NCBI GenBank assembly: GCA_037178855.1
Contig: JASJZC010000004.1
Span: forward strand, 1,178,001-1,242,000
DNA length: 64,000 nt
Reading direction: 5' to 3'
From: Oscheius sp. JU75
Lineage: Eukaryota > Nematoda > Chromadorea > Rhabditida > Rhabditidae
Below, in pieces: positions 9,181 through 20,208 of this stretch; position 1 is the stretch's first letter; each line of letters begins with the position of its first letter. Under the pieces are notes generated by a model. The model ran no database searches. It worked only from the letters and a program-made list of their open reading frames with translations, and had not been told where the DNA came from. The translations under genes were made by a program, and so were the position numbers.

Positions 9181-11193
9181 TCAGTTTGGTAAAGCTGAAG
9201 GGTGTCTAGACGACATGGTTTGTGTCGACTGGAGCTGGTCGAGTCGAGCCGGGTCTCTCGGCCCGACGGAGAGGAACAGCTCGGGTACAGCTCTGAGCAC
9301 GGGCTCGGACCTAAAACTGACATATTTTTTTGATTGACTACGATCAAGTACCTGGATGAGATTGACTATCTGACCCTGACTGGCTGGTCGAGCCGAAGAG
9401 TGACCGATCTGGCCGACGGAGACTATCCTTTCCGCTGAAATTGGAATCTGGCTTTTTTTCGGGAAAGACCTTTTCAGAGTATAGGGCTCGGAGTTTGTTA
9501 AGAAACTAGAAGAAAGAAGAGACACTCACTTCGATTGCTCGGTCCAGCCTGCTCAACCTCTGCCGGAGTGTTGACCGTCACCGGAAGCGTCTTCGAATGG
9601 ACCGTCAGCGGGACAATTGCAAAAGATTTGGCAGTCGATGAGCTCATGACCTGAACAAGAATCGATCAAAGAGTCTTCCAGTCAACTCACAAGCTGCGGC
9701 GAGGTAGTAGGAGCGTAGTGAAACTCGAGATCGGCCGGCCCACCCTGGTAGGGAAAAGCAGCCGACTCGGAGCCACTGCTCGGCGGTTCAGGTGATTCGG
9801 CATCGCGTGTACCACCCTCCTCCAGACGACTTCCTTCATTACCCGTTAACTGAAAGCTACAATTCAAAAGGAGCAACGATCAAGAGCGACTGCTATGTCA
9901 TGGTCTAATGAACTCATTCTCAAAGCAGTGGCGAGAAATTGGATGAGAATGATCAATGACACTTCTCAGATTCAAAACGAAGACTGATGCCTCCAATTCA
10001 TCTCTTCCCCCAGGGTTCCCGGTAAACAAAAACTCACATGATACCCGAAATGTTTGACTATGTCCGCTTTGCACATGGGACATGTCCGATGTTCTAGTAG
10101 CCACGGATCTATGCAGCTCTTGTGGTACACGTGTCTGAAAAGCGCTCATTGAGCCTAAATAGAGAGACAAGGAACTCACTTGCAAGGTAGTTCCCGAACC
10201 ACATCTGCTATTTGATATGGGTCTATACAGACCGCACAGTCCGTATCCAAGATGGCTTCGCCTGCTCGCAGAGTTCGCGTCTGGATCCGGGTTAGAGCTT
10301 TTCGTGCTGCATTGAAGAGCCTAGAGGATAAAGGATTGAAAGCTCAAGAGCAGCCCGAGAGATTAAACTTGACTTGTTTGAGCTTAACTGGCGCCATGGA
10401 TCGCAAAACTTCATTCTCACCTCCGCTGGAGCCTGTCCTTGGCGTGAGCGTATCGAAATCTTTGGACGTAGTAGAACACGAGCCAGGCCAACGAGATGAC
10501 CATCAGAATGATGAAGGAGATTGAGACGAAGAGTACCGAGGTCTTCGAGAACGACCTCAAGGCATCATTTCCGGCACCTTCGAGCGTCATCATTTTGTCC
10601 TCCTAAAAACAGAATACTGTCCTGCGGAGAACTCAAAACTTGCATCCAGAACGAAGCAGTTCCCTACGATTCCGGATCCGGAATCACTGTACTGGAAGAA
10701 AGGTATGACGGATGGCTCTTTCAAGACCTCGCCCTTCTCCTTATTAGAGACGATCAAATGTCTGTGAGTGAGGTTCTGTAGACATGCAGTATCGCAGTTG
10801 TTGCATACCACGTAGCTTGGATCCTTCGGCTCTGAAACTTTGCTCTTTCAGGCTTCGAACAGGTTCGTAAAGATTTCTCCAATATCGGAAGCTTATAAAT
10901 GGGAAATGAGCTTATCATCGTAAATACTATCAAACTACGACCTCTACGCCAGAAACGAAATCATCAGACTCTGATCCATCCTCTTTAATTGGCTGGCATC
11001 ATTTGAGGGAAGCCCCGATTCGAGAAACTCCAAGGACGCCAAACAAAATGGCTCATTGGGTGAGGAGAGGACGAAAACAAGACCAACCTGGACCACAAAT
11101 TTCGGGCCGTGGCCATTGATTGAACTTCGGTCCCGGCGTCGGCCCTCCGTCGTAGGTACCCTGTATCATCGAGTCGCCACATTTCATCTTCAT
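9181..11193 (-). CDS. Goliath/RNF130-type membrane RING-H2 E3 ubiquitin ligase
   Basis: Membrane E3 ligase of the Goliath/GRAIL (PA-TM-RING) family, which acts on endosomal and plasma-membrane cargo. Rebuilt in order: an ectodomain of about 80 residues ([34 protein letters not shown]), the membrane helix [20 protein letters not shown], the family hallmark [34 protein letters not shown], and a RING-H2 ([30 protein letters not shown]). A Pro/Ser-rich cytosolic tail follows ([26 protein letters not shown]). About nine exons. The ectodomain is shorter than the usual PA domain, so an exon in the 230-nt intron near 10850-11085 may have been missed. The last exon can be read with or without a 41-nt intron, so the end is 9181 or 9206. 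Confidence 0.85.
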
Positions 11194-11422
11194 CTTCTGA
11201 AAGTTAGAGACTTAGTTGAGTTCGAGAGTGGAAGTCTTTGTGTTACAAGAGTTCATTAGAGCGTTCAAAACCGTATCTAACTCAGAGAGGATAGAGTTGA
11301 AAGCACTATTGCAATTTCTTTGTGTCTATCCCTATTCTCAAAGGTCAGCTTGGTATTAGTGGAACACAACAAGTGGCAGAAAGTACAGTTGCAGATGTCC
11401 AATAACTACCATTTGTATGGCT

Positions 11423-11442
11423 GAGAGAGAGAGAGAGAGAGA
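11423..11442. repeat. (GA)10 microsatellite
   Basis: Perfect dinucleotide tract in the intergenic region upstream of the Goliath-type gene. Confidence 0.95.
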
Positions 11443-12900
11443 ACTTAATCTGGTATTAGATAGTATGGAACCTGACTCTTTTCCAGACTTCTTATCTTCA
11501 GTAGTACACCGAATTGGGTAATTGAGTAAATGAAGACATAGTCAGAAAGCTGTATCATCAGGCTCAAAGAGTTGTGTTCAAAAGAGCAAGAGAACAACAA
11601 GGAACAACTGAGCTGACTACTAGGTATGTGTTTAAATACAGATACTGAGCATGTGTAAGGGCCCCCATAGACATTGAGCACGGTTCATAAACTCCAATAT
11701 TTGTCTGTGTGTGCGGAACATTACCCCCTCCAATTCGTCTACTTTGCGCCTTGAAGCAGAGAGAAATCCAATCAGAGCCGACGCGCTCAAACGGGCCGGG
11801 GCCGAGACTAATTGCCGTGATTTGCGCTCCCCGTTCTGAGAAGGAACTTTCTGTGAGAGAAGAGAAGGAAGTAGCAGATGACTCATTCGATATATCAAAA
11901 ATTGGTGCCTTCCTAGTTCATAATAGATGAGAGACGCCGCGTGACGTTAGCTGGACCCTTTTCCAAGGGAGAGAGAGCATATGAAAGTTCGATATATGCT
12001 GTTTCTTTCTCTATGACACAAACAAGCCATAGAACTCGAAAAGGAAGAGCAATTAAGCCCGAGAGTGATGTTGTTGACGGTCCCTCATTATGCTCATTCA
12101 GAAAAACGACTCAGAGCTCATTCGGAGAACCCATAGAGAGAGAGAGAGGGGGGAAATATGTCATTGGCACAGACCGAAGTAAAAACCTCTTTTGTATTCA
12201 CATTCAGCTACAAAATATAAGGAAAAAGTGACCGATGGCTGAGAATACGTATCTGTACGTACCAGTTAGCATTTACAACGAAATGTTAGGGCCGATGTTT
12301 TGCAGAACAGGTACACGAACTACAACTCCTTCACATTTAAGGATAAACTTTCGAGCTTAGCTATAATACAAGTATCGTTTCTGCTTTCGTGTTTCCCTCA
12401 ATCCAGCCAACTAAACCAAATTATCTACATCTCAATCAGGATCATCTTCCTCTGCCCTGATGTCAATATTCATAGTTCGGGCGACAAGAAAACTTCCTGC
12501 TTCGGCAAGGGCTTAATTAAGTCGACTCGTTACAGTCATTATGCTAATTAGGAGGGGCGAGAGAGGCAAATATTGACACGACACTTGATTAAGAGCGCAA
12601 TTGAGACAGATAGTCCGGAGGAGGTCAGGAATCTTCAGATTCTTTTTCAATCTGCGGCAAGTAAACAGCCATGAATAAACAAACATTCGTTTCGGTCAGG
12701 TGTTATAAAATGGCAGCTTTGGAGCGTCACTCTCCTCGCTCAAGAAGGAGAAAAATGGTTTGAGAATCGAGAATATGAAAACAGGATAAGCGAGGAGCAA
12801 AAAGTATTCCAGGCTGTTCTTTTAGTGACTACATAGAGGGGACTCAAGCTAGGTACCGCAGCAAAACTGTCATTTGAGAGCTTATTCATAGGTATCGGCA

Positions 12901-12949
12901 TGTTCTACAAACTTGTAGGAAAGATCAAAAACTATAAGTTCGCAGAACA
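12901..12949. repeat. Palindromic core of a dispersed repeat
   Basis: TGTTCTACAAACTTGTAG at 12901-12918 is nearly the reverse complement of CTATAAGTTCGCAGAACA at 12932-12949. The same arms recur at 15588-15605, 28117-28156 and 36722-36770. Repeat-like sequence continues to about 13110, where TTCAGGCTATCGACTGTTCC resembles a stretch near 10850 inside an intron of the Goliath-type gene. Confidence 0.75.
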
Positions 12950-13357
12950 TCTAGAGACCAGAAAATGATATCTTGGTCCATAAAATGGTGGTCAAGCCGC
13001 GAGCTCCTGAGATTTGATTTTGTGCCGATTGTTTCGGGCTCAGAAACTGATTTTTTCAGGCTATCGACTGTTCCGAAAAGATGTAGCAAATGATTGAAAC
13101 TACAACTTTTGAGAACATCAGAAAACTGGAAAGCTCAGCCTTCCGCTCAATAATGGTAGTGGAAGTGATCGGATCGAAAATGGCCGTTCTAGCTCTTGGA
13201 AATGACTTTAATAGGGACCAATAGTAATTTTTTGGACCCTCAAAAGAGGACCTCAATATAATGGACGGAGCCATGTTTATGGGTTCGGAGCCAGCCGTAA
13301 TTTCAAGGGGTTTTCGGAGCCAGGAACGGGAAGAATGTGACATATACAATCAGTTCT

Positions 13358-13561
13358 TCAAAACTTCTTGGACAAATGACTCCCTCCCTCCCACAACAGC
13401 TGTCCGTCATCTGGACCACATATGCTTTCCTCAGAAAAGTGAATCCCCGATGGATTACGAATAAGAAAACATACCCCCGTCGAGGCATAAACCTGGTTGC
13501 CGATGACGACGTCGATGAGGTAGAAAAGTAGGAGCCACAGCGGAGCAGCCGTAGGCGACAT
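13358..13561 (-). CDS. Small secreted protein candidate, 67 aa
   Basis: The frame starts MSPTAAPLWLLLFYLIDVVI, a good signal peptide, with likely cleavage after VIGN or nearby. The mature part is short and has two cysteines (GVCFLIRNPSG, ESICGPDDGQ), ending SHLSKKF. The ATG at 13561 lies eight bases after a GTTTTCAG acceptor, which supports a real 5' end. A GTTTAT donor after GNQ could start an intron instead, so the C-terminus is uncertain. Family not recognised; a secreted peptide or the first exon of a longer secreted protein are both possible. Confidence 0.42.
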   Translation of the reverse strand: MSPTAAPLWLLLFYLIDVVIGNQVYASTGVCFLIRNPSGIHFSEESICGPDDGQLLWEGGSHLSKKF

Positions 13562-13902
13562 GGCGGCAACTGAAAACTGATCGATAGGCTAGCAGCATAA
13601 GCATCAGCTGGTCGTCGGAGAGAGAAAGAGGCGGAACGCCCACGGGAAGAATCTGGGCAATAGGGAAATGGCTTATTTGGCTGGGGTTCGGTCAAGGAAG
13701 TTGCGCATCTTCCGGGCTCCAGGAGATCGAGATCAAGGACTAAATTATAAAGAGTCTCTTTCACTATAGTGGGGTAGAATATATACCGTCCTGTCCCTCT
13801 GTTCTCAATTCCCTGTACTCATAGCAATTCGGTGGTGATCAACCTTTTCGGTACTTGTTCAGAAGCCCCACATCTCTCTCATCTCTTGTAAGCCGAGCCC
13901 TG

Positions 13903-14200
13903 ATGTCTTCTATAGCAGTCACCGAGGTCGACTTCGCCCTGGGCTTTCTGGAGCAGCTGGATCAGGAAAAGACGGCCATCTTCAGCCCGTTCTCCGTCAT
14001 CGTGGCCCTTTGCAGTCTCGCCGGAACCAACGAAGAAGAAGATTGGCAAGATTCTTCTCGGCAGAACTACTGATCGTCAGTTCGTCAAGCACTACAGCAA
14101 TCTGGTCAAGGAACTGAACAAGAGTGATGACGTCCATCTCACCAAAGCCTACTGGGCTCACATGTTCCCAACATGTGCTACAAAGAAGAGACTTCAAAAT
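13903..14200 (+). pseudogene. Serpin fragment, forward arm
   Basis: Starts MSSIAVTEVDFALGFLEQLD and reads as the N-terminal third of an intracellular nematode-type serpin (KTAIFSPFSVIVALCSLAG). The frame breaks after residue 40 and must shift by one base to continue KKKIGKILLGRTTDRQFVKH and LTKAYWAHMFP. At about 14200 the serpin match stops and the sequence becomes the antisense of the C-terminal part of the neighbouring reverse-strand copy. It lacks the shutter, breach and reactive-centre regions, so it cannot be an inhibitor. It shares its frameshift with the reverse copy. Confidence 0.8.
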
Positions 14201-14914
14201 GGGTGTCATGGCTTCGTTTCGTTGACTTCGATTGTGGCCTTCTGGACGACTTTCTGGAGCTCGATTCCTCGGAGGTTCCGTTCAGATTGCACTTTCCTTG
14301 GAAGAAGTCCCCGAGTCTCTGCTTCGTCAGCATTTCCTCCCGCTGCAGGTTGCTCTCGCTCTGGAACTTGGGTATCGTCAGCTGGATCATCTTCTTGTTG
14401 GCCCGTCCGAGCAGTCCGGTCAGCATCTTGTTGTCGAGATTGTGGCGGAAGGCGGCAAATCGGCCCTCAACCGGAAGGACGAGGTAGAAGTTGAAGCTCT
14501 TGTTGCCATAGAAGGGCAGTTCCACGATCTGAGCGTCATTGATTGGTCTTGTAGTAGGGACACCTGAGCTCGTAACTCATGAAGTACATCTTGTTGCTGA
14601 CACCCTGTCTCACTTTGAAGTCTCTCTTCTTTGTAGCACACGTTGAGAACATGTGAGCCCAGTAGGCTTTGGTGAGATGGACGGCGTCGCTCTTGTCCAG
14701 TTCCTTGAGATTGCTGTAGTGCTTGACGAACTGACGATCAGTAGTTCTGCCGAGAAGAATCTTGCCAATCTTCTTCTTTGTCGGCTCCGGCGTAGAGACT
14801 GCAAAGGGCCACGATGACGGAGAACGGGCTGAAGATAGCCGTCTTTTCCTCATGCAGCTGCTTCAGAAGGCCCAGGGAGAATTCTACCTCGGTGACTGCT
14901 ATAGAAGACATCAT
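14201..14914 (-). pseudogene. Serpin pseudogene, reverse arm, with internal deletion and frameshifts
   Basis: Begins MMSSIAVTEVEFSLGLLKQL and shows serpin motifs over most of the fold: IFSPFSVIVALCSLYAGA, then a one-base shift to KIGKILLGRTTDRQFVKHYS, then TKKRDFKVRQGVSNKMYFMS, a stop, DAQIVELPFYGNKSFNFYLVL, IQLTIPKFQSESN and GDFFQGKCNLNG, and after another shift VVQKATIEVNE, the reactive-loop hinge. Roughly 100 residues between AYWAHMF and TKKRDF are missing compared with normal serpins, and the sequence ends at the hinge, so there is no reactive centre. At least three disruptions. A recent-looking relic, inverted relative to the forward arm. Confidence 0.85.
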
Positions 14915-15587
14915 TGGAGCTGTAGATCCGGCGATACTGACTGTCTTCTGCACTCAGAAGTAGAAGATTCTCGGAATGAACAAGTAAAAATGCGAAAAGG
15001 TCACTGGAGAGGATTGCTTCCGAACACGAGTCCAGATAGGAAAGGAGGAGTGTCCCAAGTGTCCTTATCCGACTCGTTATGGGCTACGCTCTTCTCTGAT
15101 CTTTTCCCTTATTCTCCTTTGAATAATCCTCAACGCGTCAGACCTCCCGCCCAACTGGACTGATATTTTGCCTCGGCCGGTCATAATAGCGCTAATCTGT
15201 GAACAAGCCGTGATCTCACTGGGCTCGCCTTTTTGCTGAGCCGCGATTTCAATTTGAGGTAAACAAGGCGGAAAGTATGCGAGAATATTGCCGTCTAGGG
15301 AGGCAGCTGATAACCACGCGATTCTCTGATTGCAGACAAAATGATGCTAATGGGGGAATACAGAAAAAAAAATCTATCGTTGTTGTTTCCTTAGGGGAAA
15401 TCAGAACCTTTCAGGTACGAGATTTGCATCACAGTATATCCTACACTGCTCTAGACGAGACCAACGGGTACAGGTTGACTGACCCCTAGAAGTCTGCGGC
15501 ATCTGACTACCTTTTCGGGTGATCTAAAGCACTTTCAAACTTAGCGCTGTTATGCATCGTTAGATCAGTAGTACAGTAGATCGAAAA

Positions 15588-15605
15588 CTATAACTTCACA
15601 GAACA
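15588..15605. repeat. Arm of the palindromic dispersed repeat
   Basis: CTATAACTTCACAGAACA matches the arm at 12932-12949 and at 28139-28156 with one to three differences. Confidence 0.65.
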
Positions 15606-18600
15606 ATGCAAAACTCGAAAGTGCTTTGGTCTCTGCACGAAAATGTAGTCAGAAGTCGCGGACTTGCAGTTTTTAGTATGAAGTAAAGAGAATTGGAACT
15701 TTGTCAGTTTATTAACTATACATATACCTTCCCCGTTAAGTCAAGGGATTGAAAACAAGGAAAACAGTGACCACAGGAAAGAAGAAGCGGCTATGAGTAA
15801 TTGCAGCATATTTTGGATGCGGAAGCATCGGAATTATTCAGCGTGTTTATGACAAGGGGGGCGTCAAAATCGAGAGGTGTGTGGAACGGTGTTTGTGTTA
15901 ATCAATGGCGGCTTCGAGGCCTGAAAAAGCCTCGATAATATCTGTCTAGGAACCCCGGTCGGAGGCGACAAAAAGATGTCGACAGCTTCTTCTACTGACC
16001 AATTCGCCCCGGCTGTTAATCACTCAGAATTCGAAGGAGACGGTCAAAGAACGAACATCTCACGAATAATTAGACTCGTTGGAGGAGGAGGGGATTGTTA
16101 GCCTCGATAATAAGTGAACTCGGTGATTGGATAAAGGGAGGAAAGGATCGACTATGTGCGAAAACTGAGAACTCTCTCGCCTAATGAGGCTGTGAGTCAA
16201 GAGAGCAAAGCTACTGAACCTGGATTTGTGACCTCAATCGAGGATACAATGAAGTCACAAATATCTTGTTTTGGGATAATCGAGTCTCAAAAAAGAAAGA
16301 GGATCTCATACGATCAAGAGAGCATCACGGGACATTGAAGAGCACTTCGGAAGTTGATTTTTCATGTACAAGACTCAAAACGTCCTGGCTCAGTCCGTCT
16401 ATTTGGGATCACCGAGATTTGTAATTTTGCCAGAATGACAATGGCTATCCAAATTAATGCCATAGATGAACCTACATTACAAAGAGTGACCATGCATTCG
16501 GTGACCAGGCCGCCTGGAAGTAGTGGGAAGGTCTATCGTTGCAAGGGTGGAAAGAGAGACAGGTAGATAAAGACAGGATGAGTATAGGACAAGATAACTG
16601 TTCGTTATAAAAGTACTAAAAGAAGGTCAGTTCTACAGTAATCACTGGATCATCAGCCGCTCAACGTCTGCAAAAATATAATATATCCGGAAGGGATCGG
16701 CGTCTGTGCCCTTCCCGCCCCGGATAAGGTTGCCCTTCTCACGTCCCGAAATGTCTGGGAAAGAACGGAAGGAAGTCCCGAAGAATTGACGTCGCAATCT
16801 TTGCCCCCAAATTGTGTCTCGTCTAATGCGGGAGAGAGGGCGAAAATTGGTGGTTGTTTGACTCAAATTGTGGTCAAGAATCTGTGGGGGCCGTAATCCT
16901 CTCTCGCGAGTTTTGGCGCGTCATCTCGTGAATTTTGGAGAAGGAGGAAGCCACATCTAAATGTTTGGAAACCTTTCCGGAATCGGTGGACGGACCGAGT
17001 ACGAACATGATTCGCGGAAAGAAACAGCTGTGAGTCACGACGACAACAAATTTTCGTAGTATGATTTGGAGAAAAGGGCATGGATTGTAGAGAACAGAAC
17101 TATTCAGTATTGACCGGAAGTCATACGTGGAATGGAAATGAGCTCCCATTGACAGTCTTACAGGGGAAAAGAAGAGATGATTAGATTCTTTTCGAGAGCA
17201 CGGAGGGCAAGAAATCTCCTGCACACATTAGTCCCGACCAAACTTGACCTTCCTCCAGCCTCTTTTGGTCGCAGCAGGTGTTCCCCTTAGACTGAATGAG
17301 GCTACAAGTTCAAGGCTTTTCCCTGTTTTTTTTTTTCAGATTTTCAAGTTGATCAAGAGGCCCAGCTGTGGTGACTTTGAAGTGACCATCCCGGAAAGGA
17401 CATATTCAGTAGAGTTCAAAAAACTTTTGGCTAGGACGTAGACACAGTTCTCTACAGTGCTTGTATGGGTCTCGAGGAGAGTTAGTGAGAGTTAAAGAAC
17501 CGGAGAGAAAAGTTAACATAATAGGACCGGTAAGAAGCTGAGACGAGAAAAATGAGTTTCCCAAGAGTGCTTCGTTTGGAATTGTCTTTGGGGAAAGGTA
17601 ATCAGAGCAAAAGAACAGTTGCGAATACTCTACAGGCAGAAGAATATAATGATTCAATTTTCCGACAGTGCTTTCCAAAGTAGACGTTCCGAACAATTGA
17701 CTACCAGTTGATGGCAGCTTATTTGGACGGACAAGGACACCGGAGAAGGGTCGAGGTGTTCTTTTCCATTCAAAGAGAAGAGGAAGTGAATTACAAGCAT
17801 AGGCAGGAGAGAGACATTGAAATGCCGGAAACAACTGACCACAACCAGTCAATGGTCAGTCACGCTCGATTTTCAATTTGGAGCGCGACCTGTCAGCCAC
17901 CTAGCACCTGCTACTGGTTGCCATCTGTGCTTGATGAAGAGGGGGGAGAGCTTAGATTTCTTGACGTCATGTTTCGTGGGAACGTCTCCGACTCTCGAAA
18001 GAAAAACTTTTGAACAAAAATAAAGAATTGAGAAAGAGAGGAAGAGATCTGCCTGACGCTTCGAGGAAATCCGCTCACTCTCCAGCTGTGAGCGACATAT
18101 ACCAGTTATTGAAATGAGGCACGACGGTTCCACTCCCGAGGAAATGCAAATGTTTCAAAGGTGGGGAAACAGATATTCTTTTACCAGGAAATACTGTCCA
18201 ATAGACTCTCTATTCTCCTTTTTATGACAGGACGAAACGACCCCTCAAATGTACGGACTGTAATACAATAAAGTGCGACGGAAAAGAATCCCCTCACTCG
18301 CCTAATGATGCTAGTCGAATTTCAACCACCTGTTTATCCTAATTAGAGTCACGGGGAGGGTACACAAATAGTACGTGGGAGTAGAAACAAGAAGTTTAAT
18401 CCTGTTAGGGACGGGACCGGGAGTTTCTATACAGTTCTTCGAATGGAACTGTATAGAGGACAAGGTTGGGAACAAGCGAACAGTGAAGTTCACATCAGCT
18501 GGATGGAGAATAGAATGTTGCGGGCAACAGTCTATTTCAGAAGCTCACTGTCTCTATATGTGGATTCGAAGCTGTCTGACATAATGTAGAGAGTACGGGG

Positions 18601-18801
18601 TCATGGAGGGGGGAAAGAGGAGATTAGTGTCTGACATGAAAAAGGTTGCTAAGAAAAGAGTAGGGTGATGGCTAAGCTTGCAAACTGGGAAAGAAGTGAC
18701 ACGGAGGGTTAGAGAGATAAGGGTCAAGGCGTAAGAGTCAGAACACAATATCATGGTTTGTTCTTCATAAGAAAAGGTCGCTACCGTATCCTAATTGATT
18801 T

Positions 18802-18920
18802 TGTGACGGGACCCACATACAAGCCAAAATAAAGTCAGTCATTTAACCAAAACTTGACTGAATATCCAATATTTGCGTACTAAACTGAAGCAAATGAGTC
18901 TCGCCAGGAAATCAAATGGG
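18802..18920. repeat. Dispersed repeat, copy 1
   Basis: Begins TGTGACGGGACCCACATACA and continues through AACCAAAACTTGACTGAATA and TTTGCGTACTAAACTGAAGC. The same order of blocks appears at 60156-60255, and the first block at 54012-54040. Confidence 0.75.
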
Positions 18921-20208
18921 GTTCGTTAGCGACCTCTTAAGCTACTGACAGTAGGCATCATAATAAGGGACTAGGGGCGAGGAAAAAGACACTGTCAACC
19001 TTGAAAAAGTTCTTTTAACATCCGTTCGACTATACGGCGGAAGTGGCGTGAAGAGGGGGATATGAGGGAGGACGCTGTTAAATGTTGGCGCCGGCTATTA
19101 GCTGTGCTCATAATGAGTACATCTTCTCGATGTAAACATCGCCTGTAAAGTCGAGACATTGTTCTACATGGGCTTCTCTCGAAAAAAGGACGGTGCTATA
19201 AAAAGAGAAGATACAGGTTCCGATCTGTTTACCTCGAGGTGTCGCCTAATTGACCAGGCAACAAGCAACGGAACGAGTGAGGAGATTATGGCACTGGGGT
19301 CCTTGAATGACCGCCAGGACTGGGAGTAATGGAAATTGGAACAGGTCGACACGTCAATTGTGGTAGAGGACTGAAGTAATTGGCAGTTTCATAGGGCTTT
19401 TTTGTGTACCACAGTCAGAATTTCAGGGAAGTAGAGGCAGACCGGGTGGTCCAGCTGTCACTTCCTCCAAACGAGGTGTTCCAGCCGGCCAAAAAAACCA
19501 TTCTCGGTGCGTATAATTGCCCAGGGGAAACGTGCAATTTCGAAAGACGAGGCTGTTTTTCTGCCTATACCTGTAGGGAGGAGGGTAGTAGTCTGAATTA
19601 CGAACAGTTGAGAAGGAGTGTGTCGGAGACTGAAATAATTGAGGCGGAGAGACGGTCCTCTTCGCCTCCACCTGACCTCAAATGGGAGACACTAATCTAC
19701 CGGCGGGCGGACACGATTCTCCGTCAGTAAATAATCTCCTAATTCCGGGTACAAAGATGAGTGACACTTCAAAAGTTAGGAACATGACTGTAGTGTAATT
19801 TCAGCGGAAAAGTATCGCATACCCAAGGTTCGAACGTGCGCATCAACTCTTTGCCATAGACGTTTCGAAAAACAGCTGCGTATCACAGACTACGGGCAAA
19901 AATTGGTGCGAAACATTGACGCTTTCAGATATACGGTACTTTAGCACACCCCCTGAGAACAATACAAGTCCACTGTTCAGTAATCCTAGCTTGGAAGTCT
20001 GTAAATATCTCGCCGAAGAGACCCTCTCTCACTCCACTTTTCTTACATCCTATCCCCTGACCAGAACCAAAGCCTACATCCTAGTACATTCAACATTTCA
20101 GACCTGTATGGGTCAGGATCACTGGAAGAGTTTATTTGTACGAGGGAGAAATTTACAAAATGTGAAAACTCGTGAATACCCGTAATTTGGAAGAAAGACT
20201 GTTCCTGG

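Larger units (their letters stand above)
11194..13357. other. Gene-poor interval with repeats
   Basis: No convincing gene in about 2.2 kb. It contains a (GA)10 microsatellite at 11423-11442, AT-rich unique sequence, and near 12890-13110 a palindromic dispersed repeat. The open frames here are short and lack splice-consistent continuation. Confidence 0.6.
14915..20208. other. Gene-poor, repeat-bearing interval
   Basis: More than 5 kb without a gene I can support. It holds a copy of the palindromic repeat arm at 15588-15605 and a copy of another dispersed repeat at 18802-18920. Open frames such as 16354-16566, 17708-18013 and 19404-19730 have no domain, no plausible splice partners and mixed codon use. 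Confidence 0.6.

Noticed and set aside
13303-13764. 153-codon reverse frame overlapping the secreted-protein candidate
   Set aside because: Starts without an acceptor or signal peptide and has the composition of an out-of-frame shadow; the overlapping 13358-13561 frame has a signal peptide and an acceptor.
14162-14567. Forward frames of about 105-110 codons in the serpin locus
   Set aside because: They are antisense to the reverse-strand serpin pseudogene.
17406-17852. 148-codon reverse frame
   Set aside because: No domain, no signal peptide or membrane pattern, no splice-consistent context; AT-rich intergenic DNA.
19404-19730. 108-codon forward frame with several cysteines
   Set aside because: Begins with GTG, has no signal peptide and no acceptor, and lies in a 5-kb gene desert. 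Kept out for lack of support.
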